64,000 bases of DNA, from the NCBI GenBank assembly GCA_027943335.1, contig BSBK01003559.1, positions 310,001 to 374,000 of the forward strand. The letters are read 5' to 3'. This stretch comes from Chamaecyparis obtusa. Taxonomy: Eukaryota > Streptophyta > Pinopsida > Cupressales > Cupressaceae. A program made the position numbers and the translations under genes. Position 1 is the first letter of the stretch; every line of letters starts with the position of its first letter. Under the pieces are notes generated by a model. It was not told the origin of the DNA, ran no database searches, and saw only the letters and a list, made by a program, of their open reading frames with translations. Shown here in pieces: positions 24,411 through 36,112 of this stretch.

Positions 24411-26720
24411 TCTAATCAAGGAATGTGTGACTACTGTTTGATTACTTTGTCTTGGTCAATGGTGTTCCAAGGTTTGTTTTTTTGCACCACTAGGGGCATC
24501 AGGAAAGGGGGCCCATTGTTCCCTTATCTCTTTATAATCATGCCAAAGGTCCTGGGGATAAGTTTTCTAAAGATGGTCAAAAAGGGAAAACTCCACGAGG
24601 TCCGACCTTCCTCTACTCTACATCTTGTGTTCCTACAATAATTTGTGGAAGACACCATTCTTTTTAGTACTTCCTCAGTAATTGTAGCCAAAGATTGGAA
24701 ATTATTTCTCAAACAATATGCTCACATCTCGAGATAGGCTATCAACTATGATAAAATTAATATATACATCTTCAACACTTTGGATGTTTTTGAAATAAAA
24801 TTACAAATATACTAGGTTGTTAATGTGCTAATCTTACAAGTGCCCACCTAGACCTTCTACTCGCTATCAAAAAGGAATTTCTTTTGGAACTCAATCCTTG
24901 AGAGAACCCGGTGAAAACTAGCTAGTTGGAAAGTCAAACTTCTTAGTAGTGCTAGTAAATTACAACTTCTAGCAGCATCTCTTCAAGGGACCCCTGTTTA
25001 TTTTCTCTTCCTCTTTTGAATCTCAAACTCTATGGTAGATAAACTGGGGAGAACTAAAAAATTCTTCCTTTGGAAAAAAGGAACTTTGTAGTAAGCTAGG
25101 ACAAAGTTTTCCAACCAAAACTATTGGGGGGACTTGGTATTAGGAAAGTCACCCATGTTAATAGGGGGATTGGCTAGAAATTCACCTGACACACAACCAA
25201 CTAGTGTGACATTATGATTGCAAAATATTTGAATAATAAAAGATCTTACTGCTTACTTATTGTGTCAAGTTTCTCTAGTGGATCTAGGATTTGGAACAAC
25301 ATTATTAAGTGTGGGAGTATCTTATAGCTAGGACTAGAATGGCAGATTGGGGATGGACATATGATTCACTTTTGGGATGATATGTGGTTGGGGACACACC
25401 CATGTCCTCCCACCAAGTGTTCAATTCCCTGGGTGGAACCACAAATTGCATCTTTGGGGATCAGGTGGCTGATTATTTAACTATCTTTAAATCATGGAAG
25501 AACATTTCTCTTTGTTGTCACGATCAACAACTCTTTCCTCCGACCAGGGATTTGTAAAAGCGACTTTAATGGGTGAGAATTCTAATATTTAAAAGGGAGG
25601 ATAAATTCTTTTGGAACAAGAATGATAGTGATTAATTCACTATGAAAACTTCTTATCACCTCCTTCTTTGTGGGGTTAATGTTTCCAACATCTGGAAAAG
25701 AGGTTGGAATTCTCAACTTGTCCCTAAAATCAATTTCTTCTAGTGGATGGTCATGCACAATAAAATCCTTTCACAAGACAATCTCTTCGAGTGTGTATTT
25801 CAGCTACCAAACCATTGTGCTCTCTATAAGCATAGTGAGGAAATGGTATCTCACCTATTGATTCACTATCCATTCACACAAATACTTTGGAGTAAGGTGT
25901 TCCACTTGTTCCTTATTGAATGGGTCGTGAATGGGGAGATTCAACAACTTGTCTTCAGTTGGAGGGGGATTTCCTTTAACCCCCTTATTAGACAACTTTG
26001 GAAGAAAATTCCTCCCCATCTAAGTTGGAGTGTGTGGAAAGAAAGAAATCACAAAATCTTTCAGGATGTGGAGTGCTCAGTTGAGGTTGTTTTCCAGAAC
26101 TTCCAAAGAGCTCTTTTGGAGAATTTAGCTATATTCATCGGACCTTGCCCTTCCTCCTGGAATATTCGCAACTTGACAACATAATTGCAAAAAATTAGGC
26201 CCTTGCTGACTCCTTTGAAAATGTGGACAAATCCATGAGAATGAAAAGGAGGAACACCAAATGGATCCCCCCTAAGCCAAGTTGGCTCAAGCTCAACTTT
26301 GATGAACTGCAAAGAAAAGTCAAGATGATGTTGTTGTTGGGGGATTGATTAGAATGGATGATGGGAACCTAGTGGTGGCTTATAGTGACAATTTACAAAA
26401 TCACACAAATAATCAAGTAGAAGCAATGGACCTCCTCTGGGGACTCTAGATTGTGCTTTCTACTAGTGTCAAATCTTTATCCATAGAAGGTGACTCGAAG
26501 CTCATTATTGATGTTGTTAAAGGGTTATCTTGGCTCAAATGGTCAATTGATGAAATTGTGTGGGATATATGACAACTTCTTTTGGGTCTTGACTTCTTTG
26601 ACAGTAATCATGTTTACAAAGAAGGGAACAAGATAGAAGACTCTCTAGCTACCACATGATACAATTTGGATGGACATAGGTGATGCAGGAAACAATAATC
26701 CCTCTTGTAAGATATCTAAA
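24411..26720 (+). mobile_element. LINE-D: 3' half of a second LINE with RNase H
   Basis: A second RT palm occurs directly downstream of LINE-B: TRGIRKGGPLFPYLFIIM at about 24492 and FVED at 24642-24653 (catalytic D replaced by E in the usual F-x-D-D). It continues through the post-RT region (about 24840-25180), a zf-RVT domain (25747-26184, HNKILSQDNLFECVF ... EEMVSHLLIHYPFTQILW) and an RNase H domain (about 26280-26660). RNase H signs are PKPSWLKLNFD, QVEAMDLLWGL, IEGDSKLIIDVV and KEGNKIEDSLA. The frames are broken by many stops. The duplicated palm shows two LINE remnants joined, not one element. Confidence 0.8.
25747..26184 (+). pseudogene. LINE-D zinc-binding RT-associated (zf-RVT) segment
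   Basis: A 145-codon open stretch with the zf-RVT pattern: HNKILSQDNL, a damaged Cys region, EEMVSHLLIHYPFTQILW, then RQLWKKIPPHLSWSVWKERNHKIFQ. This part sits between RT and RNase H in plant LINEs. Confidence 0.75.
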
Positions 26721-27361
26721 CTCTCTTACAGAGAGAGAACCCAACTTCTACTAGGGATGATGAGTAAGAATCTAGTTTGCTTGTGGTGGATCTTGTTGTG
26801 TACCTCATTGTTTTGGGGTTTTTATTGTCGCCACCCCTTGAAGGACCATACAAAGTGGGGGATTATAGGTAAATAGGTTTTTTTGAACTCAAATATGAGC
26901 TTGATGAGGTGGCATGACGGTCAAGGGGCACATACTTACTTTATTAGATGTGACACTAAAATCCCCATTACAAGCCTAACTCAATCTAGGTGGCATTTAG
27001 ATATTCATGATAACTATGCGCACTAGAGCGTGAGCTCTAAAATAATAACTTGGAATCATGCTTTGATCACACATAGCCAACTTTGTATTTATTATTTCCT
27101 TCCTTGTAAAGGAGTGTATGCCTTGTACTTTGTGGTGAAAAGACCCTCACTTGTGGGGAGCTATAGCCTACATGAACCATTTTTTGGGGATGATGGCTCA
27201 ATGATTATATCCCACTAAGCAGGAAAGTCCTTATTTTTCCTTTAAAACACTCTATTGTAATGGTAACTTTTACTAACTATATCAAGGGTTGTAATTTTTT
27301 CCTTAGATATTCTGGTTATCCCCTTTCTGCTACAAGGATGGGTGGGGATTGTGTCTACCTT
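26721..27361. other. No recognised gene
   Basis: Probably 3' UTR of LINE-D and spacer. Small open frames without recognisable motifs. Confidence 0.4.
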
Positions 27362-28706
27362 GAGCTAGATAAGCACAACTTCAAGAATAATCCCACTATT
27401 TGTCATATTTGTAAGGAAAGGGGATTTCTAAATACATTGAATCCATTAATGGGGTTGATGAGGGTTTATCTACCTAGTTTTCCGATTCCTGGGAAAACAA
27501 GAGAGTTATTGTTGGGAGAATCTCCTTTGGAATTAGTGAGGAGGTGATTGCAAAGGCTACTGGGCTATCCATTGAAGGAAGAAAATGGAAGAAGACCAGT
27601 CAGGTCATGGACATTAATAGCCTTAATAGGTTTTTCAAGGGGAAATGAAGCTCTAGGCAACATGTAAGGATACTATGATAAAGGGAAAAATTGCCACCAC
27701 CTTGAGACCAAGTTTGTGTCATGATCATGAGGCATTTCACTCTTAAAGAGCATTTCAAAGTTTACTATTACTACTATAAGCCCCTCCTTAACCATTTTAG
27801 AAATCATGAAATTATCTCTTTTTCATTTTTCCTTCTTAATTTCTTGAAAGCTCTATTTTGGATGTTAAAGAGATTGTCCAACTCAAGGAAAGAAACCTTT
27901 CCTTTTGCATTAGGGTCTTTTATTTAGGCTCTATAATTTTTACTTGGCCCTCAGCCCTCCTATACCAACTGTACTTTATAAATCTCCTGCTTCATAGTCT
28001 CCCCCTCCTACCAATATCATTGACAAGCTAGGACCTAATAAGAAAAATGCATTCGCTATCCTGGAGCCCTTAAAATTGCCTCATGTCCTATTGATTTGAA
28101 AGCGTTCAACTATGAAGTTCCCACCCCTAACACCAGTGGACTCAAAGGTAAATAATCTAGATTTACCACCACCACTAGAAAAAATAAAACCCCTTCCCAT
28201 CACTAAGAAAGTTAAACCTTTTGTTCACGAGGTGGTTAGCAAGGAGGAAGATGACATAGAGGAGGAGCATAGTAACTCTTGTGGGTCTTATAGATTGGCT
28301 ACCAAGACTGCAAGGAAAGGAAAAAAACTACTTGTTGATTACGACTCAAATGAGGAAAACACTAAGCAGGGGGGATGACAAGTCTAAGGAGGGAGATGGG
28401 AAAGGAAAGAGTTTGGAAGGTGTTGATGTTGATGTTGATACTCTTGGTAGTTTTAATAAGTCTACCACCAACAATTCTACCAATATCTCAAAGAGTACGA
28501 AAGAGGAGCTCATTGATCTCATTAGGGACATGTTGCCTGGTGAAAAAAATTCCAACCCTAACAATCCTAACTCGAGTTGTGAAGGTTGTTCAAACATTGT
28601 ACATGAGTTGGCCAATCTGAAGAGTGAGATGGGAAAGTTGAAAACCAAATTGTTGGAAATACAAAGAAAGAGGGGAGAGTTTCTAGGTTCGGTCTTCAGG
28701 TTATGA
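27362..28706 (+). pseudogene. Decayed plant retroelement ORF with ATGL..EGRKWKK motif
   Basis: Best read by switching frames: about 27440-27645 gives RISFGISEEVIAKATGLSIE followed by GRKWKKTSQ, and about 27718-27925 gives RHFTLKEHFKVYYYYYKPLL followed by NHFRNHEIISFSFFLL. A Lys/Glu-rich linker (28112-28378) and a C-terminal helical segment (28281-28706, IVHELANLKSEMGKLKTKLL) follow. From memory, this ORF type is frequent in plant and conifer repeat sequence. I cannot assign a function. Stops (27646, 27925) and frameshifts show it is dead. It may be distantly related to the N-terminal part of the element B accessory ORF. Confidence 0.6.
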
Positions 28707-30019
28707 GTAGTTTTGCTATCTCCCTATGTTTGTTGTAGCAAAAGATTCTTGGTGAGGATGGAACTACAAAGATTTATGCAAGTCCCTTATGAACTATTGG
28801 AGCCATGTGTTGTACTAGTCGGGTTACGACATCAAATCCCTCCAAAATGTTTAACTCATGTTGAGTTTTGGTTTTCTTTCCATTTTTTGCCCTTGAGGGG
28901 TTTCAAAACACTTTATTTTTTATTTGGTCTTTAATACTAGGCTCTATGCCTTGGAAGAACACTTTACTTGATAATCTTGTAAGTTGTGTTGCTTGTAATT
29001 CTAGTAGGACTTATTTGAATAGTGTTATTATTGGCAATATGATAGCTAGATGGTTGTTTATAGGTTGTTTGACTACTTTGCATGTGGTTGTTTACTTGTG
29101 GTCTTCTCTAGGTTGTTTGATGTTACTTTGTCGTTGGTTTTTAAACCTAGTTATGATTTTCACTTTATAGTACCCATGACAAAGTTACAATTAATTTAAA
29201 GTAAATGTAATAGAACAAAGATGGTATTGGCATTTTTCATAGCATACTTGACATGCCAACTAGCAATTAGTATGTGAAGCTTTGCTTATTAATCTGTCAA
29301 TTTAAATAGCTAATGTGGTTGAATTTATGTCATGAAAAATGGAATTATAATATAATACATGCAAATTAAAAAAATGCATCTAGTTAACTCAATCCCTTCA
29401 CAATGGGCAACAAAGTATCTAGTAGCCAATATACATGTTGCTTTTAAATCACCATCGCTGTCTATATTTTGTGAAAACTTCAAGACTAAGCACGATGTGT
29501 ATGTGAATGATACACTTCTTTGTGAAAACTTCAAGTTAGCACAATGTGTATTTGAATTATACACTTCAAAAGGTCCAACAAACCAATTTGGAAATGATCA
29601 TCAAAAACAAGAAAATCTACTGAAATCTTGAAATAATTTTTGTTTGACTTCTACTTTAAAGATGACAAAATTTAATGCCCACTACTATATTAAATAAAAA
29701 GAAAAATTCAGTTTCTAGAGTAACCACTGCAATATTTTTGAGTTATTTTGCAAAATATTTATTAACAGAAATACTTCTTTGAGAAATTTCATTACACATT
29801 ATTCTAATGACAAGGGCATAAAAATTATTAAAGCAGAACCTGTTGTAAAAATACGAGGCCAAGTACAATTAGAAATTCTCAAAATGATGTATAAAACGCA
29901 TTTGCTAAAATTAAATTGCTAGTGAATCTATATTGCCCTTCAAACTTTATATATCAAAACTTAAAAACTTCGTAGTTTTAGAAATGGCTGTAAGGAAATT
30001 ATACAAGAAACAACCCAAA
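28707..30019. other. No recognised gene
   Basis: AT-rich noncoding sequence; the right part is the 3' flank of the ACX4-like pseudogene. Small open frames carry no recognisable motif. Confidence 0.5.
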
Positions 30020-31099
30020 TTATAACTTTGCTCTTATTCCTCTGCTAGCAAGTGGTGCTTTAAAGCTTGCAGTTCCAGTAACTTCACGCCCTGTTACCAA
30101 TACGTTGATATCATATGTTCCTTCATATGAGTATATAGGCTCCAAATCACAAAATGCCTGCAAAAACCATACATATTGAAATTAATTGAAAAAAGAACGC
30201 GTAAACCTTGACTAACTGCTTTACAACTCATACCTTAGCCACTAGAAAATCAGCCAAGATTCCATTGCCACCAAGCAATTCTCGTCCTAGTGAAACTGTT
30301 TCCCTTGCACGTAAGGTGTTCCATGCCTATTATAAAATCCAAAATGTCACCCATTTGTAAATATCTTAATTTGTGCTTGTAGAGAGTTTACAACATTTTG
30401 CATTACCTTGGCTAAACTGGCATGCCCTGGAGTCATTTTCCCACCTTCATATAACTTGCATAGAACTCAAAGATGCTCCAAATTGCTTACGCTCTTGTAA
30501 ATACCTGCACAATGAAACAGATACAAAGGATTGCTCCCAGCAATTTTGTATGATGCAAAATCAACACTGAATTAAAATAATTCTATACATACCTATGACA
30601 CATATCATACACACCCATTGCAATTCCTATGGGCTGCCACGCAACCATTATACGGGATACAGCTAGAACATGCAACACGGTGAAAATCGAATTTTACACT
30701 TCTAAAATGAGGCACATCAATGCATGTGCCATCAATAACACAAGCATAAAAACAATTCTTGTTAATTAAGAAAATGATTAATAGAAGAGGAAACAACAAA
30801 ATAAAAATAGATCCACGGTTTAACTAGAGATGTCTACTTCAACAATTCATACAGAACATACCTCATATGAAGATTTCCTGTAAATTTTCAGAGAAATCCT
30901 AATGTATTATACCTTGTATGAACATAACTCTAAGTATACCTTGTTTGTGTCTTGAAAAGAATTGATGCCTGTCAACCTATCCTCATCAGGAACAAAAACT
31001 CCCTTCATAAGAATATCCCCATTCTGCACAATTCTCAACCCAATTTTATTCTCTATCTTTGATATTTTCAATCCAGGAGTTCCTTTCTTAACAATAACC
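30020..31099 (-). pseudogene. ACX4: ACX4-like acyl-CoA oxidase pseudogene, last five exons
   Basis: Minus-strand exons: 31099-30940 ([18 protein letters not shown]), 30669-30593 ([20 protein letters not shown]), 30504-30407 (YLQERKQFGASL ... KMTPGHASLAK), 30326-30234 ([20 protein letters not shown]) and 30157-30020 ([20 protein letters not shown] ... AKL stop). The order and sequence fit the C-terminal half of plant ACX4, and the end AKL is a peroxisomal PTS1. Two lesions are seen. The acceptor before exon 30669 reads CAT rather than CAG. The third exon lacks 74 nt (98 instead of about 172), removing some 25 codons and shifting the frame. The other splice sites are normal GT-AG. No upstream exons were found between 31100 and 32560. 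Confidence 0.9.
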
Positions 31100-32565
31100 C
31101 TGTAAAATTCAATATCTAACATATCAATATTTTTGGAGCCAATTAAAGAGATCTTGAAGAAAAAAAAATGGAGTTGTTTTGCATACAATAAAGGTATCAG
31201 AATCAAGAAATAGAACCAAATCCACAGTCCACCACAAAAACCTATGATCAAAATAATGCATCTTCTAGGAGCAAACTAAAAATAAAATTGTAAATGATAG
31301 ACAAAATGTTTAGTGGGTTAATAAAACATGCAATTGTGGATTTATAAAGGCCAATATGGTAATCATATAGTTATCACTAATATGATAAGCTAATAAATTG
31401 GGAAAAAAATATCTCTTAAGCTAGGTTAATTTTCTCTGCATTCTGAAATGGATTCAACCGTGTTGTCCATCATCTTTATCTGCTTGGGTGATGCATCTCT
31501 GTCTGATGTTTATTTGTGAAATTTGTAATACATAAAATTTTCACTTCTGAGATCTGACATGTTCAGTGTTTATCCATTTTGGGTTCACCCCTATTAATAT
31601 CTTTTGTTGTCATGCTTTTCGTTGGTAGCTCTTTCTTGCTAGCATTAATGATTGTACTTTCAAGTCCCATTAACCTAAATTTGGTTGTTTGTGGGCATTG
31701 ATATACTTTCTTCCTAATGAATTATCATATTGGATTCGGTTTACAATGAACCTCCTTTTTGCTTAAATTTTCCTCAAATTATCTCTTAAGTTCAGGAATT
31801 CTGCCAGAATGCTACCATGTTACATGATATAATCTTACTCATTTATTATCTTTTTTAAAACAGTATTGATAACAACAATTTTTTAATTTTTTATCCAGTT
31901 TTTGCACAGTAGAATTGAATTTGTGATTCTTATAATTTCATAAGATAATATCTTTGAAAAGCAAGGTTGCTGACAAGAGTACTTAGAAACTCCCTGTAAT
32001 TTTGTAAAGAACTGGATTTGAATATTTTTCTGAATACATCCATATTTGGTATCTCAATTATAACAATCTAAGATCTTATGTGGTCAATATGGCAAGAAAT
32101 ACTTGTGGGTGAAAGTCTTTCAATAGTGAAGGCTTTATACAGCCCACCTGGCCAAAGAGAATATACTCCGGGAGAAAAGAAACATACAATAAGAAAATGT
32201 TGTGAACAAATTAGAAATACTGCAAGAATCATTTTCCATAACCCAGTAGCAACAGCAGTATGAGGCAAGAAAATGTTACACCATTTTTTCTCAAATTAAA
32301 CAAATCAAATATGGAATAAGATTTTGGTGGGAAGGCTCTAGGGAAATCTGGCTCTGCTAGGGTTTTTGTCTATTGCGTCCATAGTTTTTTTTTCCTCTAT
32401 TACTTTGTCATGCACCAAACCACATTTATTGTGAGACCTGCAGTTTTAAATAGCCTTGGCCAACTTCAACCTAGCAGTTTTGGCTGATGTTGACGGTTTG
32501 GTAGCTACGAACAATGGCCTAATTAAGAAAGTGGCCTCAGGCCAAAAGTATTTCACGAAGTATGC
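31100..32565. other. No recognised gene
   Basis: AT-rich sequence that should hold the upstream ACX4 exons if the copy were complete; none recognised. A plus-strand open frame at 32078-32263 has no known motif. Confidence 0.45.
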
Positions 32566-33560
32566 CTTTTGAGACTCCTGCAGATGTGGTTTTACGGTTT
32601 ACCCATTACGGATTTTGATTCGGCATGTCAATGGTTAGAGCAGCATACTCTTATTGATTATTTTGTTGGGAGGGCCCCCTCTGAAAGCATGCTCCAAGCT
32701 TGGGTTGCCAAGTCATGGGCCTCTCATGGGATCTGTCGTGACGGGGAAAACGTCACAAATAAGTTTTTTTTGTCCTGTTTTGCTGAAGTTAGCCATGTTC
32801 AGCTATTTTTCAGCACAGTCCTTGGTATGTCCAGTTGTCTCTTTTAGTTTTTCAAACTTGAACTCAAGACTTCTCAGTCTCAGATCATAAGAAGCTTTGT
32901 GTGCTTCTCTAGCTTGAATTTTTTAGTCTCCCTGTGCCATGCTAGCATGCAATTCCTACCATTGTTTAAGGTCTCACTGATCTCACTAGGATGTATTTGT
33001 GCAGGATACTAGAGAAAATTATCCGAAATTTGATGTACTATGCCTTCAAGAAGTTAAAATTGCTGCAATCATGCTCTTTGTAGCACGTTGTGTTATTTGG
33101 CCAACTGGCCTTATTTTTGCTTCTAACATGAGGCTGGTCATGGAGGGGTGGTCACCTTTTTGGTGCCATGATGGCATTCTTGTGTGATTGATTATGGGTC
33201 TGGTTCAACTCAATAGCTTGTTTGCATCCTCGTGTCAATCGATGATGATTCATTGGGATCATTAATGTTTATGCTCTCAATGATGTTGCCAAGAGATCTA
33301 TTATGTGGTAGTGGACTGAGGCTTCAGTTCCCCCAGACACTTGAGTGTTGTGTGGCGACTTTAATATGGTTGAGGTGGTTTTTGATAAAGACAGGTATTT
33401 GCTTTTCCATGGAATAGTTGACAAGCAAGAAGTCTGGTTCTACATGCACAATAAATTGGGCCTTTATGACCCTCATTATTGTCGTTATCACTCTAAGGCC
33501 ATTTGTCATATTCGAGTAATTTTAGAGTGTGAAATGATAGAGTTCTTAAATGGCTTGATC
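32566..33560 (+). pseudogene. LINE-C left part: ORF1 start and endonuclease fragments
   Basis: A plus-strand LINE remnant. 32569-32847 resembles a DUF4283 domain (DYFVGRAPSESMLQAWVAKS ... NKFFLSCF). At about 33020 FDVLCLQEVKI is the endonuclease start, and CGDFNM at about 33351-33368 is its catalytic motif. Internal deletion and frameshifts are evident. The remnant is interrupted at 33560 by element B and resumes at 41142. Confidence 0.7.
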
Positions 33561-34671
33561 TGTTAGCAAAATGAGTTGTCATTAGTGTATTTCACAAATA
33601 CCATTCACACTGGTAAAGGGTCACCGGTCACTTACATTACTCTAAACACCACTGGTAGACTGATAATAGACTGTATGCACTGGTTGACTATATCGATAGT
33701 TACACCAATAGACCAAACCAAGTACATAGTACCGGTCTTATGTCGCATACAAGGATGAACCAGGTATAAGGTTATACCGGTCCAACTGCAAGAAAAAATC
33801 CAATTCGGATTTTACGGATTAGTTTGAGTTAAATGTCTGATTATACAGGACATCCACCGCTCAAAAGTGGATTTAGCTTTTTAACAGGAGTTAGCTTTAC
33901 TTCTACGAATGATTTCAAGGTAAACTCTAGATCAGAATGCATAGCTTTTATGTGTTGCATGATTTATGGTTTAAGTTTACACCCTAGCGGTTCTATGAGT
34001 CAAGAGTTTCACTCTTGTATAAATATAGGTCATAGGACGCAAGAAGAGTTCTTATTGATGTTGTCGATTATTGGTGATTGCATAGAGCAGAGGAGAAATA
34101 TCTTCTGAGAGAAGCGATATAGTCGTAGAGGTGAAAGAGATCAGAGATCATCAGCTAGGCAAATCGGGGAAGAGATCAATAGGTATGATCTGATCAGACA
34201 TTCAGTGTCATAGAAGATCATTGCTTTTATAAGGTGTGAAAGCAAGTTGAAATCCCTTTATTAGGGTGAACCTAATCGGTTATTTGTAAAATCCTTTAAC
34301 AGGGTAATATCTTTATTGATATTAAAATTCCTCTATCCAGGTGACTCTTAACAAGGTTAAGATCTTAATCGATCTTTTGTGAAAATCCCTTAACCGAGTA
34401 GCACTCTACCAAGTGCTTTGTAAGCTCCTAACAGGGCATCTTCATTTTGTACTAGTGAAGTTGTGAGCTCTGTCTAACCGTGGTTTTTTCTTTCTAATCA
34501 AGGGTTTCCATGTATAAATACTTGTGTTAATCTATGTGATTCTTTTATGCTTGTGAATGATTATTTTATTATGCTTATCGGTAAAGGATAATTAAACAAG
34601 TTGAGAATTACAGTATATGAAGAGTTTATACTAATTCACCCCCCCTCTCAGTAACCGGTTTAGTAATAACA
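33561..34671 (+). repeat. 5' LTR of element B
   Basis: 1111 bp with inverted ends TGTTA/TAACA. TATAAATA at 34018-34025 is the likely promoter TATA box. The block TTCACCCCCCCTCTCAG near the right end is shared with the E0 LTR. Confidence 0.93.
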
Positions 34672-34673
34672 AT

Positions 34674-34685
34674 TGGTATCAGAGC
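34674..34685 (+). other. Primer-binding site of element B
   Basis: TGGTATCAGAGC lies two bases after the LTR, an exact match to the canonical plant initiator-Met tRNA primer site. Confidence 0.92.
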
Positions 34686-34739
34686 TCTGGCTCTCATATA
34701 TAAAGCTTAACCGCTTGAGAAAAAGATCACGAAGAGTTA

Positions 34740-35625
34740 CAGGTATCAGAAATAGCTAGAAGAAGCCAACGACATCATTGCCTCTCTGGAGAATAGGCTG
34801 AGGAAATCACTTGCAAAAAGAAAGGAGCTGGCTCTGAAATTAAATGAGAGCAATGAAACCATCAATGAACTCTCTGAGCAGAGTGGATCTGATGAGGCTG
34901 AGGAGGCAGTTTCTGAGCTTATGGAAAAGAACCAGATCCTAACCGGTTAGATTGCTAATCTCAAAAGGGAGCAAGAAGAGAATGCCTTGAGGATGACTGA
35001 ACTGATCGAAAAAAGAAAAAAAGAAAAAACAATCAAGAAGGATAAGAAGAAGTCGTTGGCACAAAAAGGTAAGAATACATTTGACACCTCTTGCAATCAT
35101 TGTGGGAAACTAGGTCATAGAACAAATAATTGCAGGAATGCACTGGAAAAGCCAAACAATAGCTACTGCAAGAACTGTCGCAAGTATGGGTACAAGACCA
35201 ATGAATGTTGGTCCAGCCCCACATCTGTGTCCAGTAGAAGCAGGGGAAGCTTCAAGGGCTATTGTTATGTGTGCAACAAGTTTGGACACAAGGCTGAAGA
35301 ATGCAGATCAAAGATAATAGAATTCAGATCTCTGAGACCAGTATTCACTAAGAAAAATAAGAACCGGAACACAACCAATTGTGTAAACTATGGGATGCAC
35401 AGTCACAGTGACTTGTGGAGTAAATCACCCAACACAAGAAGGGAGAACCCATTGAAGGCAATCGGTATAGTCTACTATCACTGCAAAAAAGTTGGACACC
35501 TAGCCAAGAATTGCAGGAACCGGTCATCTATCAAAAGCAAAGAGGGAGTCAAACTGGTAGAGAAGATCTCATGCTCAAATGAGAAAATCAACAAGGAAGA
35601 GAAGACTGGAAAAAAAATCAGATAG
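34740..35625 (+). pseudogene. Element B gag-like ORF: coiled coil plus five zinc knuckles
   Basis: A nucleic-acid-binding gag C-terminal type protein. Upstream of 34987 the same frame encodes a Glu/Leu-rich coiled coil (ASLENRLRKSLAKRKELALK) with a TAG at about 34948. Five CCHC-type repeats follow: CNHCGKLGHRTNNC (intact), CKNCRKYGYKTNEC (His to Tyr), CYVCNKFGHKAEEC (intact), a degenerate CVNYGMHSHSDLW, and YYHCKKVGHLAKNC (first Cys to Tyr). It ends at TAG 35623-35625. Multiple knuckles recall Ty1/copia gag, but the upstream gag core is missing. Confidence 0.75.
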
Positions 35626-36112
35626 ATTTGGTTCAAAAAGGAATCAGAGAGCTCCACTAAGGAGAAAATAGAGGAAAGATCATCATCTATTGATGGTGAT
35701 ATTTCATCAGCAAACTGAGTCGTGAAGGCCTAGAGGGAACCAGTAGACCATCTATCGCTCCTAGTAAGACTACTGAGAATTGGAATCACATAGTCTAAAA
35801 GGATAACTAGCCAAATAAGAGGTGATCAACTAGGGTCACCAAACTAAAAAATTTGAACCATCGATAGGAAAAAATAGAAAGAAAGGTTAGGTAAGGCATT
35901 TATTACTGTAGTCATTCAACAAATAGTTATCATTTGGTAATTACCGTTATGACCTAACCATATAAAAGGAAAGAAATATTACTCATTTCTTTTACTTTGC
36001 TTTCATTGAGATTAATGAATTTTTTTGATTAATATTCTTGCACTTTGATCATCGTGAGTGATTATTTGTTAATATCAATCAAAGTTTCTTTCTGTAAATC
36101 AAACTGTTCACA
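35626..36112 (+). other. Element B spacer
   Basis: Noncoding sequence between the knuckle ORF and the accessory ORF, with many stops. No pol motif is present where a copia element would carry its several-kb pol. Confidence 0.55.

Noticed and set aside
32078..32263. Small plus-strand ORF as a gene or ACX4 exon
   Set aside because: No motif, no splice support and not related to any ACX4 segment.
34674..34685. tRNA gene near TGGTATCAGAGC
   Set aside because: It is only the primer-binding site; no cloverleaf could be made around it.
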